DNA of 64,000 bases. Source: Nymphaea colorata. Taxonomy: Eukaryota > Streptophyta > Magnoliopsida > Nymphaeales > Nymphaeaceae. Positions 33,990 to 45,799 of this stretch are shown here, piece by piece. The DNA lies in NCBI RefSeq assembly GCF_008831285.2, contig NC_045144.1, forward strand, positions 18,183,716 to 18,247,715. Reading direction: 5' to 3'. Under the pieces are notes generated by a model. The model made no database searches and was not told the origin of the DNA. It was given only the letters and a program-made list of their open reading frames with translations. The stretch's first letter is position 1; every line of letters begins with the position of its first letter. A program made the position numbers and the translations under genes.

Positions 33990-34520
33990 ATGAAAATGGA
34001 GATCAACTCTGATACTAGAGCCAAGCGTCTGCAGAACGTCCTCAGCGTAGCCATTTCGATGGTGAAGAAAGGCTTCACGCCCAAGCGCAAGCTCGCCATG
34101 GTGATGCAGAGAGGCAAGAAGCTCGGCAGATCCTTCCGGCGCATTTTCTTCCCCCACCGCTTCCAAGGCTTCCGACCGCAGGCCTACGAGTTTTCCAGCT
34201 CCGGCTCCCCCTTATTCCACGCCGGCACCATCTCGGGCGCCAAGATGAAGCTCCATTACTGCTTCCCTTCCCTCCCATACAGCAACCCTCCTCACGCGGA
34301 CGACTCCGACGACCATGTCATCATCAACGAGCCCCAATTGGAGCTGTCCGCCTCCGACCTCTCCAATATCGACCTTGCCGACGGTGACAAAATCAGCCCC
34401 TCCATCTCGCTGCTTCCATCAGAGGACGACGACGAGGAGCATGATGCCACGGTGGACGAGAAAGTCGAGGAATTTATAGCTCCATTCTTCGAGCAGCTGA
34501 GGTCGCAGGGGCGGCGGTAG
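33990..34520 (+). CDS. DUF761-family protein, copy 2 (only open copy)
   Basis: 176 aa, single exon. Residues 11-53 (AKRLQNVLRVAISMVKKGFT, then RKLAMVMQRGKKLGRSFRRI) match the basic N-terminal block of avr9/Cf-9 rapidly elicited protein 146-like proteins, where YEFSCSNSP usually follows. Here residues 66-73 read YEFSSSGS, because 12 nt encoding CSNS present in the other copies are missing. Residues 144-151 are acidic and 155-171 are the C-terminal DUF761 motif VDEKVEEFIAPFFEQLR. The Pro at 165 replaces an Arg in the sister copies. Members of this family are small proteins linked to stress elicitation or fibre expression, with no defined biochemical activity. The frame continues upstream to an ATG at 33879, but MKMEINSD is conserved in all copies and sits about 75 bp after a TATA-like word, so 33990 is preferred. 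Confidence 0.75.
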   Translation: MKMEINSDTRAKRLQNVLSVAISMVKKGFTPKRKLAMVMQRGKKLGRSFRRIFFPHRFQGFRPQAYEFSSSGSPLFHAGTISGAKMKLHYCFPSLPYSNPPHADDSDDHVIINEPQLELSASDLSNIDLADGDKISPSISLLPSEDDDEEHDATVDEKVEEFIAPFFEQLRSQGRR

Positions 34521-35139
34521 AACATGCAGGGTTAGTGGAGCATGTGAAAAATACGGGCGTCAATTCCATATTTATGAACTATGGGTGTTAACGGGGCAAT
34601 GAAAAGGGTGGCCGTTATGGGCGTCAGGAGTGTCTAATGGTTTCTGCTATGTGATATAATAACACGAGAGTGTCTCATGGTTTCCCTATCAGTGGTGATA
34701 TGATAACATAATTGACTCATGGTTTTAGGAGAAGAGGTGACAATCAAACCATGAGTCCTTCTTTTCTTAGCAGTGGTGATATAATAATCGAATGATGAGC
34801 TTGTTTCTAGTGATGTCTTCAATCTTCTCTTATTTTCCTTCACTCATCTTCTCCTATTTTCCTTCACTCATCTTCTCCTCTTATTTCTGGTAAACCAAAA
34901 ATCCACCGTCCAACAAAGAGCAACATCTTGGTACATGGTTTGCTTTCAAATCTTTGGAATGCTGCCATCTTCTCCTCTTATTTCTTGTAAAAGAGAAAAC
35001 TCATCGCCCAGCATAAAGTAGCAGTTCACGCAATCCATTGCTTGTTATGATACATGTCTTACTTTCGGATCGTTGGGATGTCACCTTCATACTTCAACTT
35101 GCACATTGTGACCATCTTTTTACATTACAGGAAAATGAT

Positions 35140-36850
35140 GGTATAATGCTCCCCTACCAGGTGCACAACTTTGAGAAGGGGAATTCTCACACTTCCTAAA
35201 TAAATATGTTTTCGGATAGGAAGAATTTGCATACTCATCAACTCAAAAAGATGATTTACGAAATTAATAAAACCCAAAATAAAAAAATCGATGGAATTTG
35301 AAAGATGACTATGTGGGCAACTGCTAAAGATATCTCCTTCGTCTATAACCACAAGTAGTGGAGAGTTGTTGGAACAGGCTTGTGAAGAACTTGCATGTCA
35401 GGCTCCGTGGTGAGTTGCGTGTGAGTGAAGCAATGGAGGTTGCGTGTAGCAAGGAAAAACAATGATATGAAAGAGTTTGTGGTGTTTGAATAGAAATATC
35501 TATGTCAATTTTATATACAATACATAATGAAAATCCAGTTGAGCGTAATGTGTCTGACCATAATGTTCCTCATTTTGGGGCATCTTTCTTTTCCAGTTGA
35601 GTGTAATGTTTATATACAATACATAATTCTTATTCAGCTTGTGTGACTATGCATTTAAACATTGGAAATTTATTTGTTTCATGTTTGATAAAAAAAATGA
35701 AGATATATATAATTTCTTTCTCCAAAGAAGATACTATTTGGTGGCATGGTTGCAGGTTCATTTAGAAATGGATGCCTAAATGTTGACTACCAACTTTGAG
35801 TCTCACTCATTGGAAAATTTGGTAGTGGATAAATAAGGCATTTCATGATGGTAGTACTATCTTCTTATATAATTTCAAAAGAAATATTTGGTATTTTGAT
35901 AAAGAGAGGTGTCAAAAACTATCTTGCTAATTTTATAGATATTTTTGGATCAACAAGCATTTGATTTAGGTACAGGATAATAGTAGGTCCATGAACATAA
36001 GATTATACTGTTTTAACTTAAATTCATATTCCTGCATTTTGAAGAGTCCATTGAACATGCATGAGTTGTTATTACGCATTTTAGATTCGAGGAATAGATT
36101 GCATCTAATAGAGATACAGAAATGGTGTTGTGACAAATTATTTTTCTTGATGAAATTTTATTTTTAATGGAGAATGGCATGGGAGACCTAGTTATCATTG
36201 CTAAAAATTGATGTTGGAAGGTCTTTAATTACGGTGACATGCATAGAGACAGACAATTGTTCCAAACTCATTGGTATTCTTCTTTCTCACTTGTTCCTTT
36301 CCAAGAGCCATTGTACAAGAGATATTTTCTTTTTTGTGCTTGTTGTAATGATATCACGAATGAAGACCTCTGGCCTCTACCAAAGATCTTAGCTCTTGTT
36401 TGGGAAATATAATTGTTTGAAATTATTTTTAAGGAATTCTATGAATCGGCCTCAATCTTTGGGCCATATTCATGAAACAGTTACATTTTGTGTCATTGGC
36501 CAGCAGACCCTTAAGGTCATTATGTACCCTTATTTATAGGTTCCTTAGTTGTATCCTTCACCTTCTTAATTTTTATTATGTAAATAAATGTGGGGCTCTT
36601 GTTCTTGCAACTTTTCATCCCAAAAAAATTCTAGCAAATTTCTTATACACTCTTCATGGATGGTCCGACCAACATAGACTGAATTTGGTAGGAGTGATAA
36701 CCCAAACAAGGGAAGGGGTAACCCAAACAAGGGAATGGGTAGCGGGTTTAACTTGCAAAGGATGTGCTTCACTAGGATCATAACCAAATTTGCTTTTAGG
36801 ATGTGAAAATCCATGGCCACTAATTTGGTCTTGCTGGTCATTGTAAGCTA
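35140..36850. repeat. Right inverted arm, copy 2
   Basis: Reverse-complement relative of 26541-28470. It begins with the inverse of the block just upstream of the DUF761 gene and ends with the inverse of the segment of about 190 bp. A small tandem duplication of AACCCAAACAAGGGAA occurs at about 36,699-36,740. Confidence 0.75.
35230..36635 (+). mobile_element. LINE 3' end in the right arm, copy 2
   Basis: Plus-strand counterpart of the element at 26757-28250, with many stops. The terminal words TAAATGTGGGGCTCTTG followed by an A-run (36,626-36,631) are the inverse of the left-arm 3' end. Confidence 0.55.
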
Positions 36851-39800
36851 AAATTTATTTTTATGTTTTTCACAATATGTGAGGAGTAGAGAATAGTTCT
36901 ACATTGGAGATCATAAAAGTTAAACTTACTGTGCTAAATAACCATTTGCTATACTACATGTATTCTTGGTACATAAGTGCCATGTTCGGTTGTTCACTAG
37001 TAAGGATGAAACAGTTGCAAATTCCTGCAAATGTGACACTTTCCTCTAATTCCAATACCTCAAAAGTTGTTTATGTTACGTAAAAAAAGTTTCACACATA
37101 TCATGACATCATGTAAGCCACAATAAAGGTGAACATATAAAAAAAGCATTCCATAAGAATGACCATCAGTTGCATGTAGATAAAACAACTTAACAATTAT
37201 TTCATAAGAATCCATCAATTGCATGCATGAGGAATTCAATGTACAATGGAACTATGGGCAACAAACAACATGCAAGTTTCTATTAGAAATTGTTAAAAGA
37301 TAAAAATCTTATATCACTCAATGTTTTAACATATATAAAATAAATTAACTTTATTTGTGCCACTTGCTCCTTCACAACCTATTCGTAATATGATAGAAAC
37401 CATAAAATCCTCTTGTTTCCTTGCCATTGCACTTTTATTGGCAGCTCACGCTGTAACCAGCCTGCAACTCCCTTGAATGCTGTTAAAAAAACATAAAAAA
37501 AAAAGACACTGGAAGTAATAATCTTTAACATGGTTTTACACCATGGAAGGCCGCAATCTGCCTTAGGGATTGTTAGTGTGAGGTTTGATATTTATACGCT
37601 TTCTTTACAATAATCTCCATAAATTTTTCCTAATTTTTTTTTGCAACTCCAGGGCGACGTTATTATTATTTTTATTGGCGTCATTACCTTCATAGGTACC
37701 ATTTCCATATGGGTCATAACATTAACTTTAATAATAATAACCTTCTTTTTGTTGGGAAGATCCTCTTTAATAATATTGGATACAATGCACACAATGCACG
37801 ACGCTTTCCATTTTCATCTTCCCCAATCTTTAAGTTGTATTTGAAAACTCCAAGAGATCTTTCAATTGATTTTTTCTTTTTGCAACATCAGGTTGATGAC
37901 CCTATTTGTTGATAACAATATAATCGTTATTATTTTAATTACCTCCATAGATATCATTCCCTTATAGGTCACGTTGAAAATTATATTTGATAACATTAAA
38001 TGCTTTGCATAAATTTTACTATATATATATATATATTCAATGTTGCTATGTGCTAAATGTTGTCTGATGACTAAAATTTTAAAAATTATGACTAAAAAAT
38101 AGTCACTAAATTAGTTTTTAGCCACAGTTAGCTTTACTGAGTATTTATGATTATTTTAGCAACTATCTTGCACATAGTAGCATTTACACACACAAACACA
38201 TGCATATTGGAAGTAAAGGTTTTCCAATAGATAAGGAACTAGTTTTCCAAGGCAACCAACATCATTGGCTTAATCAATTTCCAATATGATAAGGAGCCAA
38301 CCCATTTTCAGATCGGTTATATATATATTCATCCGGGTTTGGATGAAAAAATCCTTCAGCCTCTCACAACTTTTCGCCTAATGCAATTTGGATAGAGCTG
38401 AAGGTGGTTGGAGAATTTTATTCAATCTGACCTTATGGATAAGAACTTAGAGGTGACTTGATCAGGAACATGTATAATGTTAGTCATTTTTAAACTTTAA
38501 TAATGTTTTTTATAATAAAAAAAAAGGAACGGCTCTTCATAATATGAAAATTATGATAGCCAAAAAATAAAGTTTTGTTACAACAATAACTTGAATTAAA
38601 ACATGTTGGCATTGAATTATTTCTTAAGAATATTTCAGGATACACATATTTTGTTTATAATATTTTTTAACATAAAATTAAAAGGCCTGGTTTTTCTTAC
38701 TTACCATAGTGATCGGATACACATTCACTACTCACGAGTTTGAGTTCGATCCAGAGTATGTCCATCTGAAAACTGTTTTCACAATCCGAATCCGGTCTGG
38801 TCAATCCAATATTTGAAATTACTTCTGAATCCAAATCTGAATTTTAAACCAAATATAACTGACTTGGCATTGGATATATGATATTTATTTATAGCTAAAT
38901 CAGTTCAAATATCTGAATTCATTCAGATGCTGTTTCTTGAATCTGAATCTGATCTGATTAAAATCAGATATTAAAACCTTTTCCATGCCTGATTTTTTTT
39001 TTTATACAGTTCAGCCATATATTTTATCCAAATGGTATGCACTGACATCCCTAAATTCCTCAATAGTAAATGTGATTTTGAACTAAAAGAAATAGAACAA
39101 AATGTTTTCCTCCAAATCAAAATATGATAATAGTGCGTTATTCAGGAAACGGCAAAATAACCTTACAAACATCCACCCCACTTCACTTGAATGGGCTTAA
39201 TAGCCTCCACGGGCATGCTTAAAAATCTTGAGAGGCATAGCATTGTTGGTGGAGCTGGTGGCTTGGTGAAAATCCAATAATCGATTAGATTTCTATAGGT
39301 GTTACTCATCCTAACCGCAAATAGTATTTGTTTGGTTCTTTATTTGACTTATGTATTGCTCTCCACTTAAGTTCTAAAGTAGTCCTAAACCTTTGGGAGC
39401 AGGAGAAAGGGGGGGGTAGATTCGACCTCTTAGCGAATCGCCACTTAATGGGGCACACTTCTCACCAATAGTGGTGAAGAATGTTAGCAAAAAAAATCGC
39501 AAAGAAACCATTCATGTTTTTTATAAGTTCTAGGAGCACTGTTCATATATTGTTAAGATATCGGGCAAATAGCATCCAAATCGGATGTACACTTTACCGT
39601 ATATAATTTATCTATTGTAATCTCCATACTTGAAAATATTTATACCACATTTAAATCTGATTTTTAAATTTATAATCCTAACATTAGTTTGCATCTGACG
39701 TTTAACTTCACATCTGAATCTGAATCCGATTTTAAATATACAACTGAATTCCGACCATATTATGATATATTAACGGACTGCAAAATGTATGGATATTAGA

Positions 39801-40545
39801 TATTCTATATTTACTTAAGACTGAATCTGAATCAAAATATATATATTCAAAACTGAATCGGGACCTGCACCCGATTAGATGTCAGTTTTAAATTTGGATT
39901 TCTTAAAAAAATGTAACATATTTTCTGCAACCTATTTTTTGAAGCATGATAGGGTATCCGGTTTACTTGAATCCATACAGCATCCAACCCTTTGGCAACC
40001 GTTGTTTTCTACGTGCGGCAAATGAGTCTGAAAATAAAATTCCACAAACAAATAAATCCCTCGCCAGGCAAAGTCGGATCTTGGATCTTGGTTCTAGACC
40101 GCATTCATCTAGATTTTTCTTAGGAAAATTTCTTGTCTGGAGCCACTCTCTCTCTCTCTGCTACAGTTTCATAAAAACTACCAAATAGGAGGCTAAACTT
40201 AATGTCATGAATATAAGAAACAAATATGTCGGCTGCAATTCTTTTATCAATACCATTCTCTAGTATATTATATTTTATTATTTTCACTTTTATTTAAATC
40301 TATTATGTCGCATTAAAAGGTAAGCATGTAACTTAATGAAAATGGTAATAACAAATATAAATAACATTCTTTTATCAAATTAAAGAACCCGTACTTGAGA
40401 CGTTTATTTGATAGTTTTTATGACAAGTATAGTTCATATTAAGAAAAATACAAAGTATTTTTATAAAAAGTATTACTAAAGGGGATTGATCATAGGTGTG
40501 AATGTTTTGCAAACCCTTCCATACTTTGAATTATACAAAATTTCA
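36851..40545. other. Non-coding part of Y copy 2
   Basis: AT-rich sequence shared with the other Y copies: the MITE-like segment 38041-38185, then degenerate words of the CTGAATCCGAAT type (38,760-39,000 and 39,650-39,900), and the block of about 800 bp (39,141-39,944) absent from copy 1. No gene is recognised. Confidence 0.55.
38041..38185. mobile_element. MITE-like segment, copy 2
   Basis: Same structure as 31662-31807. Confidence 0.4.
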
Positions 40546-40599
40546 ATCATGCTCTAAATTGTAGCTTCTTCTGATCCCACCCATTTCCTCCCTCCTTCC

Positions 40600-40618
40600 A
40601 TACTCTCTCTCTCTCTCG

Positions 40619-40681
<63 letters not shown>
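40600..40681. repeat. (CT)n microsatellite with GCTCTC interruptions
   Basis: About 80 bp; 35 bp in the equivalent place at 51343-51377. Confidence 0.95.
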
Positions 40682-40683
<2 letters not shown>

Positions 40684-42212
40684 AGTGTATATTCAGAGAA
40701 ACACGCAGAAAGGTTCAACAGTTCAGCTGGAAATATCACTTACCTTAAGCTTAATGGCCATGTCTAATGGCATTCAGATTTGAAGGTTTTAACTGTTGTC
40801 TAATACGCTTGTTTAATAACAGAAAAATTCCAAGTTAAAGTTGGTTCTTGCTGATCTTCAGTGAATGGACGTATATACGAAATCAAGAGAGAGATCTGTA
40901 CAATCGTCCTGCATATAGTGTCTGCCAACAGTCTGAAAATATTTCCCGAGGTATGATGAAATGGTGCCCACCAGAAGGCACTGGAACCGTCGGCAGGAAA
41001 AGAATGCAGCAGTAAATACTTCTGCTCTAGAAATATGTAGATAGTTTCCGTTCTTCCAACTGAAACATACAAAGCTTCTGCTAGTTCTATGCCTCAAAGG
41101 CATTTCAAGAGGAGTTTCCCAATGATAGGAGGTTCCTATCACGGTAGGAAAAATTTTCCCATGGAAATTAACTCCAGTGCAGATGCTATCTTGTGGTCTT
41201 GGGCATTGCCAAATTAAGGATACTCTGCTAGTTGGTACTCAAATGGAATGGTCACTTGACAACTCCATTCTCAGCAGTGGTTGGTAACATAAATGATGCA
41301 AATCAAGTTCTAACTTGATTTGAGATGCACAAAAAAAAAAAAAAAAAATCTGCGACTTTTGTCATTCGTCACAGGGGGCCGGGTTAAATTCCTAATATCT
41401 CATGAAAGTCAAATTTGGCAAAATCGATCTTGAATATATGTGAGTCGTTGCAAAGCTACATTGCTTAACCTGGCTCTGATATACTTTGATGCAAATTAAA
41501 TATTCAATTTGCTAAGGGAATATGTCATTGCTTGTTTGCGATCCCTATGCTAAATTCTTGTTCACTCATGCAGTTCAGATTTAATGGAATCAATTGCTAA
41601 TTGAATAGTTCATATATAAGAGTCAGGTAAATCTCTCTCCCTCAACTTTGTTCTGTTACCACTTTGATGCAATTCAATAAATTCCGATCGAAGGGAAAAT
41701 CGCAATAATTTAAATGCTCATACACTTCAGCCATGACTTACCACAAGTACAATGAACCACTCATTTATTTATTGCATAATGATTCAAATGTATAAATAAA
41801 AAATGCATTAGTTCCACGGTGAAACAATAGCTGTTAAACAGCAGAGTGAGATCAGACTACTAATTTTACATCTATGGTTTTCATCAAACCAGGAATTAAT
41901 TGTATTTTCACAGCGAAAAGGGTCTGAGCTCCGACCGCAAGCATACACAGTGGGAAATACTTGCACTCTTTTGACCAGGTCTGCCCACGTGCAGAGTTCA
42001 AGCTGAGTTAAGGTGGCTCCGAACCGGCTTCATGCCTATCATGCTCTACTGGAACTCAAGCTGCTGTCAAGTTCTGCGGCCTGAGCCCACACACCCGAGC
42101 CAAACAAGACTCAAGCTTTACTCCACCTTGTTTCAGCTAAACTTGAGCCATCCTGCACAGAAGATGATCCTGCAGTTTAAGTGTATATGTCGTTCAAGAT
42201 TCGGGTCCAAAT

Positions 42213-42323
42213 CAGTGGTGGAGCTAGAAGCATTTTCCTCAGGGTCAGTGGTAGTTTTAGATTAAAACTTGAAGCCTGAAAGAGCACTTGTATATAAATA
42301 AGGAAAAAGATATGGAGTCAGCA
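42213..42323. mobile_element. Truncated hAT-like MITE
   Basis: Left part of the element seen whole at 53299-53473 (starts CAGTGGTGGAGCTAGAAG). The right end was removed by the deletion at 42323. Confidence 0.5.
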
Positions 42324-42825
42324 TAGAGGAAATCTTTATCAGTTCCTTTGGTGCTCAGCCTGGGTGGCCCTTTTAGGTACTGCAGCGTTTTAAAAATGGG
42401 GCCTGCTGAAGGCCTAGGCATAATTTATTTTTTGTCTTGGTTGAGAAATTTAGAAATCTAAACTGAAGATTGTTTTACATTGAAGAAAACACATATTCTT
42501 CAGTGATGTCAGTCCTGTTCATCAAAAGAATGTCTGTAAAAATTTGGAGGTTGTGCTATAGGCCATGTACAGAGAGAGAGAAAGTCAGCGTTAGGTAACA
42601 AAATGCAGAGGACTCCTTGATCTGCAGAAGAAAAACGCCAAGGTTAATGGAAAATCACATGATAGCAGATGAATTGAATGCCATTACTTCACTGTGGTTG
42701 TCGTCATCACCAGAGAGAAATGAAGAGAATCGGAGACAGGGAAGAAGCTGAGAAGATGAGCAGACGCCCAGCATAATGAAGAATACAAAGACAATTTTTG
42801 GTATGGATAGAAAAAATAGTACGAA

Positions 42826-44555
42826 CGTCTCTTTCAGTGACCAGTAACTCCAAATTAGTGGCCATGCAACTTCCACATCCTATACGCAAATCTGGTTATG
42901 ATCCAAGTGAAGCGCATGTTTGCAAGTTAAACCTGCTAACCCTTCTCTTATTTGGTGACAAATCGGCCGTAGGACATCTACCAAATTCAGTATATGCTGG
43001 CAGGATCGCCATTGGTGAGTACATGAGAAACCTTTGACAAGTGTTTATTTTTTTTTTTTTTCCAATGAAAGACCGGAAGGGCAAGAGCCCCCACATTTAT
43101 TAGTATAATAAAAATTAAGAAGGGGAAGGAAATAACAACCCGGTCAACAGCTAAGGAACATGTAGATAAGGCTAGAGAGAGACCTTAAGATCCCCAGTAG
43201 AGGCTTCAGGTCTACAGTAGTAACATCATCACAACAAGCTCAAAAAAGAAAAAAGTCTCTTTATTAGATTGGCTCTTGGAAAGGTACAAGTGAGAAAGAA
43301 GAATTTTAATGAGTGTGAAACACTTGTAAATCTCTATGCATGTCACCCTAATTAAAAACCTCCCAACATCAATTTATAGCTGTGATAACTAGGTCCCCAA
43401 TGTCATTCGGAGTAAAAGGTAAAATTCCATTAAGAAACAATTTCAGGCAACACCATTTCAGCATCTCTATTAGATGCTATCTGTTCACAGAATGTAAAAT
43501 GCGTAATAACAACTCATGCATGTACAAAAGAATCTTCAAAAAGGAGGCAATACAAATTAAACAGTACAACTTCATGTTCATGGATCTACTCTTACCCTAT
43601 ATATAAACTGAATGCTTGTAGATTCAAAAACATCTATCAAATTAGCAAGATATTTTTTTGACACCTCTCTTTACTAGAATACGAAATATCTCTTTTAAAA
43701 TTATATAAGAAGATAGTACTACCATCATGAAATGACTATTTCTCCACTACCAAATTTTCCATTAAATGAGATTGAAGGTTAGAAGTTAGAACTCAAAATT
43801 TAGGCATCCATTTCTAAACGAACCTGCAACCATCCCACCAAATAATATCTTCTTTAAAGAAAGAAACTATATACAATCCTTTTTTTTTACAAAACATGAA
43901 ACAAATAAATTTCCAAATTTTGATTGCATAGCCACACTTGCTAAATAGGAGAGCATGGTCTTCATTCTCCCTCTTACAAACAAGACATTTGGAAACCAGG
44001 GTCGATCATAAACCGTCCGACATTCTAGAATCTGATAACACAGCCATGACAAGCTAGCTAAGAATGTCATGGATGTCCTCTCCAGGTTTAATCTTTGCAA
44101 TGTGCGTATTTTCTGGGTAAACCAACCCCAAAGAAACATCCGGGCAGTAAAAGATGCCCCAAACAGAGGAACATTATGGTGAAAAACATTATGCTCAACC
44201 TGATTTTTGTTATGTATCATATTTAAAATGGACATAGATATTTCTAATCAAAGACACCAAATTCTTTCATACCATTGTTTTACCTTGCTATCAGCAAGCT
44301 CCATTGCTTCATTCAGACGCAACTCACCACGGAGGCTGACTGACATGCAAGTTCTTAACCAGCCCGTTCCAACAACTCCCTACTACTTTTGGTTGTAGAC
44401 GAAGGAGGCATTTTTAGTAACTACCCACCTTTCAAATTCGATCGACTTTTTCATTTCGGGTTTTCTCAATTTCATAAATCATCTTTTTGAGTTGATGGGT
44501 ATGCGATATATATATTCAGGAAGTGGAGAACTCCCCTTCTCAGAGCGCACACCTC
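42826..44555. repeat. Left inverted arm, copy 3
   Basis: Same orientation as 26541-28470; the inner end is next to the DUF761 copy. Confidence 0.75.
43046..44300 (-). mobile_element. LINE 3' end in the left arm, copy 3
   Basis: The minus-strand frame 43867-44235 reads ARMFLWGWFTQKIRTLQRLN and continues to CLVCKRE-like sequence altered to NVLFVRGRMK. The T-run at 43049-43061 is the inverse of the poly(A) end. Degenerate. Confidence 0.6.
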
Positions 44556-44592
44556 GCAGGGGGAGACTCTACCAGAGAATAAGGAGGAGGAG

Positions 44593-45147
44593 ATGAAAAT
44601 GGAGATCAACTCTGATACTAGAGCCAAGCGTCTGCAGAACGTCCTCCGCGTAGCCATTTCGATGGTGAAGAAAGGCTTCACGCCCAAGCGCAAGCTCGCC
44701 ATGGTGATGCAGAAAGGCAAGAAGCTTGGCAGATCCTTCCGGCGCATTTTCTTCCCCCACCGCTTCCAAGGCTTCCGACCGCAGGCCTACGAGTTTTCCT
44801 GCAGCAACAGCTCCGGCTCCCCCTTATTCCACGCCGGCACCATCTCGGGCGCCAAGATGAAGCTCCCTTACTGCTTCCCTTCCCTCGCATACGGCAACCC
44901 TCCTCACGCGGACGACTCCGACGACCATGTCATCATCAACGATCCCCAATTGGAGCTGTCCGCCTCCGATCTCTCCAATATCGACCTTGCCGACGGTGAC
45001 AAAATCAGCCCCTCCATCTCGCTGCTTCCATGAGAGGACGACGAGGAGGAGCATGATGCCACGGTGGACGAGAAAGTCGAGGAATTTATAGCTCGATTCT
45101 TCGAGCAGCTGAGGTCGCAGGAGCGCCGGCAGAACATGCAGGGTTAG
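44593..45147 (+). pseudogene. DUF761-family gene copy 3, premature stop
   Basis: Open from ATG 44593 for 146 codons with the full N-terminal block including YEFSCSNSSGSP. The TCA codon of copy 2 is then TGA (45031-45033), removing the acidic stretch and the DUF761 C-terminal motif. The same frame after the TGA still reads VDEKVEEFIARFFEQLRSQ. The copy 2 stop codon is CAG here, and the next in-frame stop is TAG 45145-45147. It may be a pseudogene or encode a truncated protein. Confidence 0.75.
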
Positions 45148-45535
45148 TGGAGCATGTCAAAAATGCGGGCGTCAATTCCATGTTTATGAACTATGGGTGT
45201 TAACGTGGGAATGAAAAGGGTGGCCGTTACGGGCGTCCGGAGTGTCTAATGGTTTCTGCTATGTGATATAATAACACGAGAGTGTCTCATGGTTTCCCTA
45301 TCAGTGGTGATATGATAAGAGTCATGGTTTTAGGAGCAGAGGTGACAATCAAACAATGAGTCCTTTTTTTCTTAGCAGTGGTGATATAATAATCCAATGA
45401 TGAGCTTGTTTCTAGTGATGTCTTCATTTTCATCATCTTCTCTTATTTTCCTTCACTCATCTTCTCCTCTTATTTCTGGTAAACCAAAAATCCACCGCCC
45501 AACAAAGAGCAACAGCATGGTACATGGTTTGCTTT

Positions 45536-45660
45536 CAAATCTTTGGAATGCTGCCATCTTCTCCTCTTATTTCTTATTTCTTGTAAAAGAGAAAACTGAT
45601 CGCTCAAATCTTTGGAATGCTGTCATCTTCTCTTATTTCTTGTAAAAGAGAAAACTCATC
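45536..45660. repeat. Local tandem duplication of about 68 bp, copy 3
   Basis: CAAATCTTTGGAATGCTG through GTAAAAGAGAAAACT occurs twice (from 45536 and 45605). It is also present in copy 4 (58979-59110) but single in copies 1 and 2. Confidence 0.8.
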
Positions 45661-45799
45661 CCCCAGCATAAAGTAGCACTTCACTCAACCCATTGCTTGT
45701 TATGATACATAGCTTACTTTCGGATCATTGGGATGTCGCCTTCATACTTCAACTTGCACATTGATGACCATCTTTTTACAGTACAGAACGATGATGGTA

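Larger units (their letters stand above)
33003..40545. repeat. Array Y segment, copy 2 (5'-truncated)
   Basis: Begins abruptly at the CTCTTTCAGTGACCAGTAAC block, directly after the end of Y copy 1, so the whole X segment and about 450 bp of Y are missing at this junction. It contains the only open DUF761 copy. Confidence 0.75.
40546..42323. repeat. Array X segment, copy 2 (3'-deleted)
   Basis: Matches 22518-23690 and, closely, 51291-53412. It begins at the LAX2-like 3' flank sequence without any LAX2 exon, and contains a CT run (40600-40681). It stops at about 42323, joining directly to Y sequence equivalent to 55,767. Confidence 0.8.

Noticed and set aside
34075-34278. Minus-strand ORFs opposite DUF761 copies (also 28443-28787, 44472-45137, 57915-58580)
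   Set aside because: They repeat in every copy only because the sense strand is duplicated; no independent signal.
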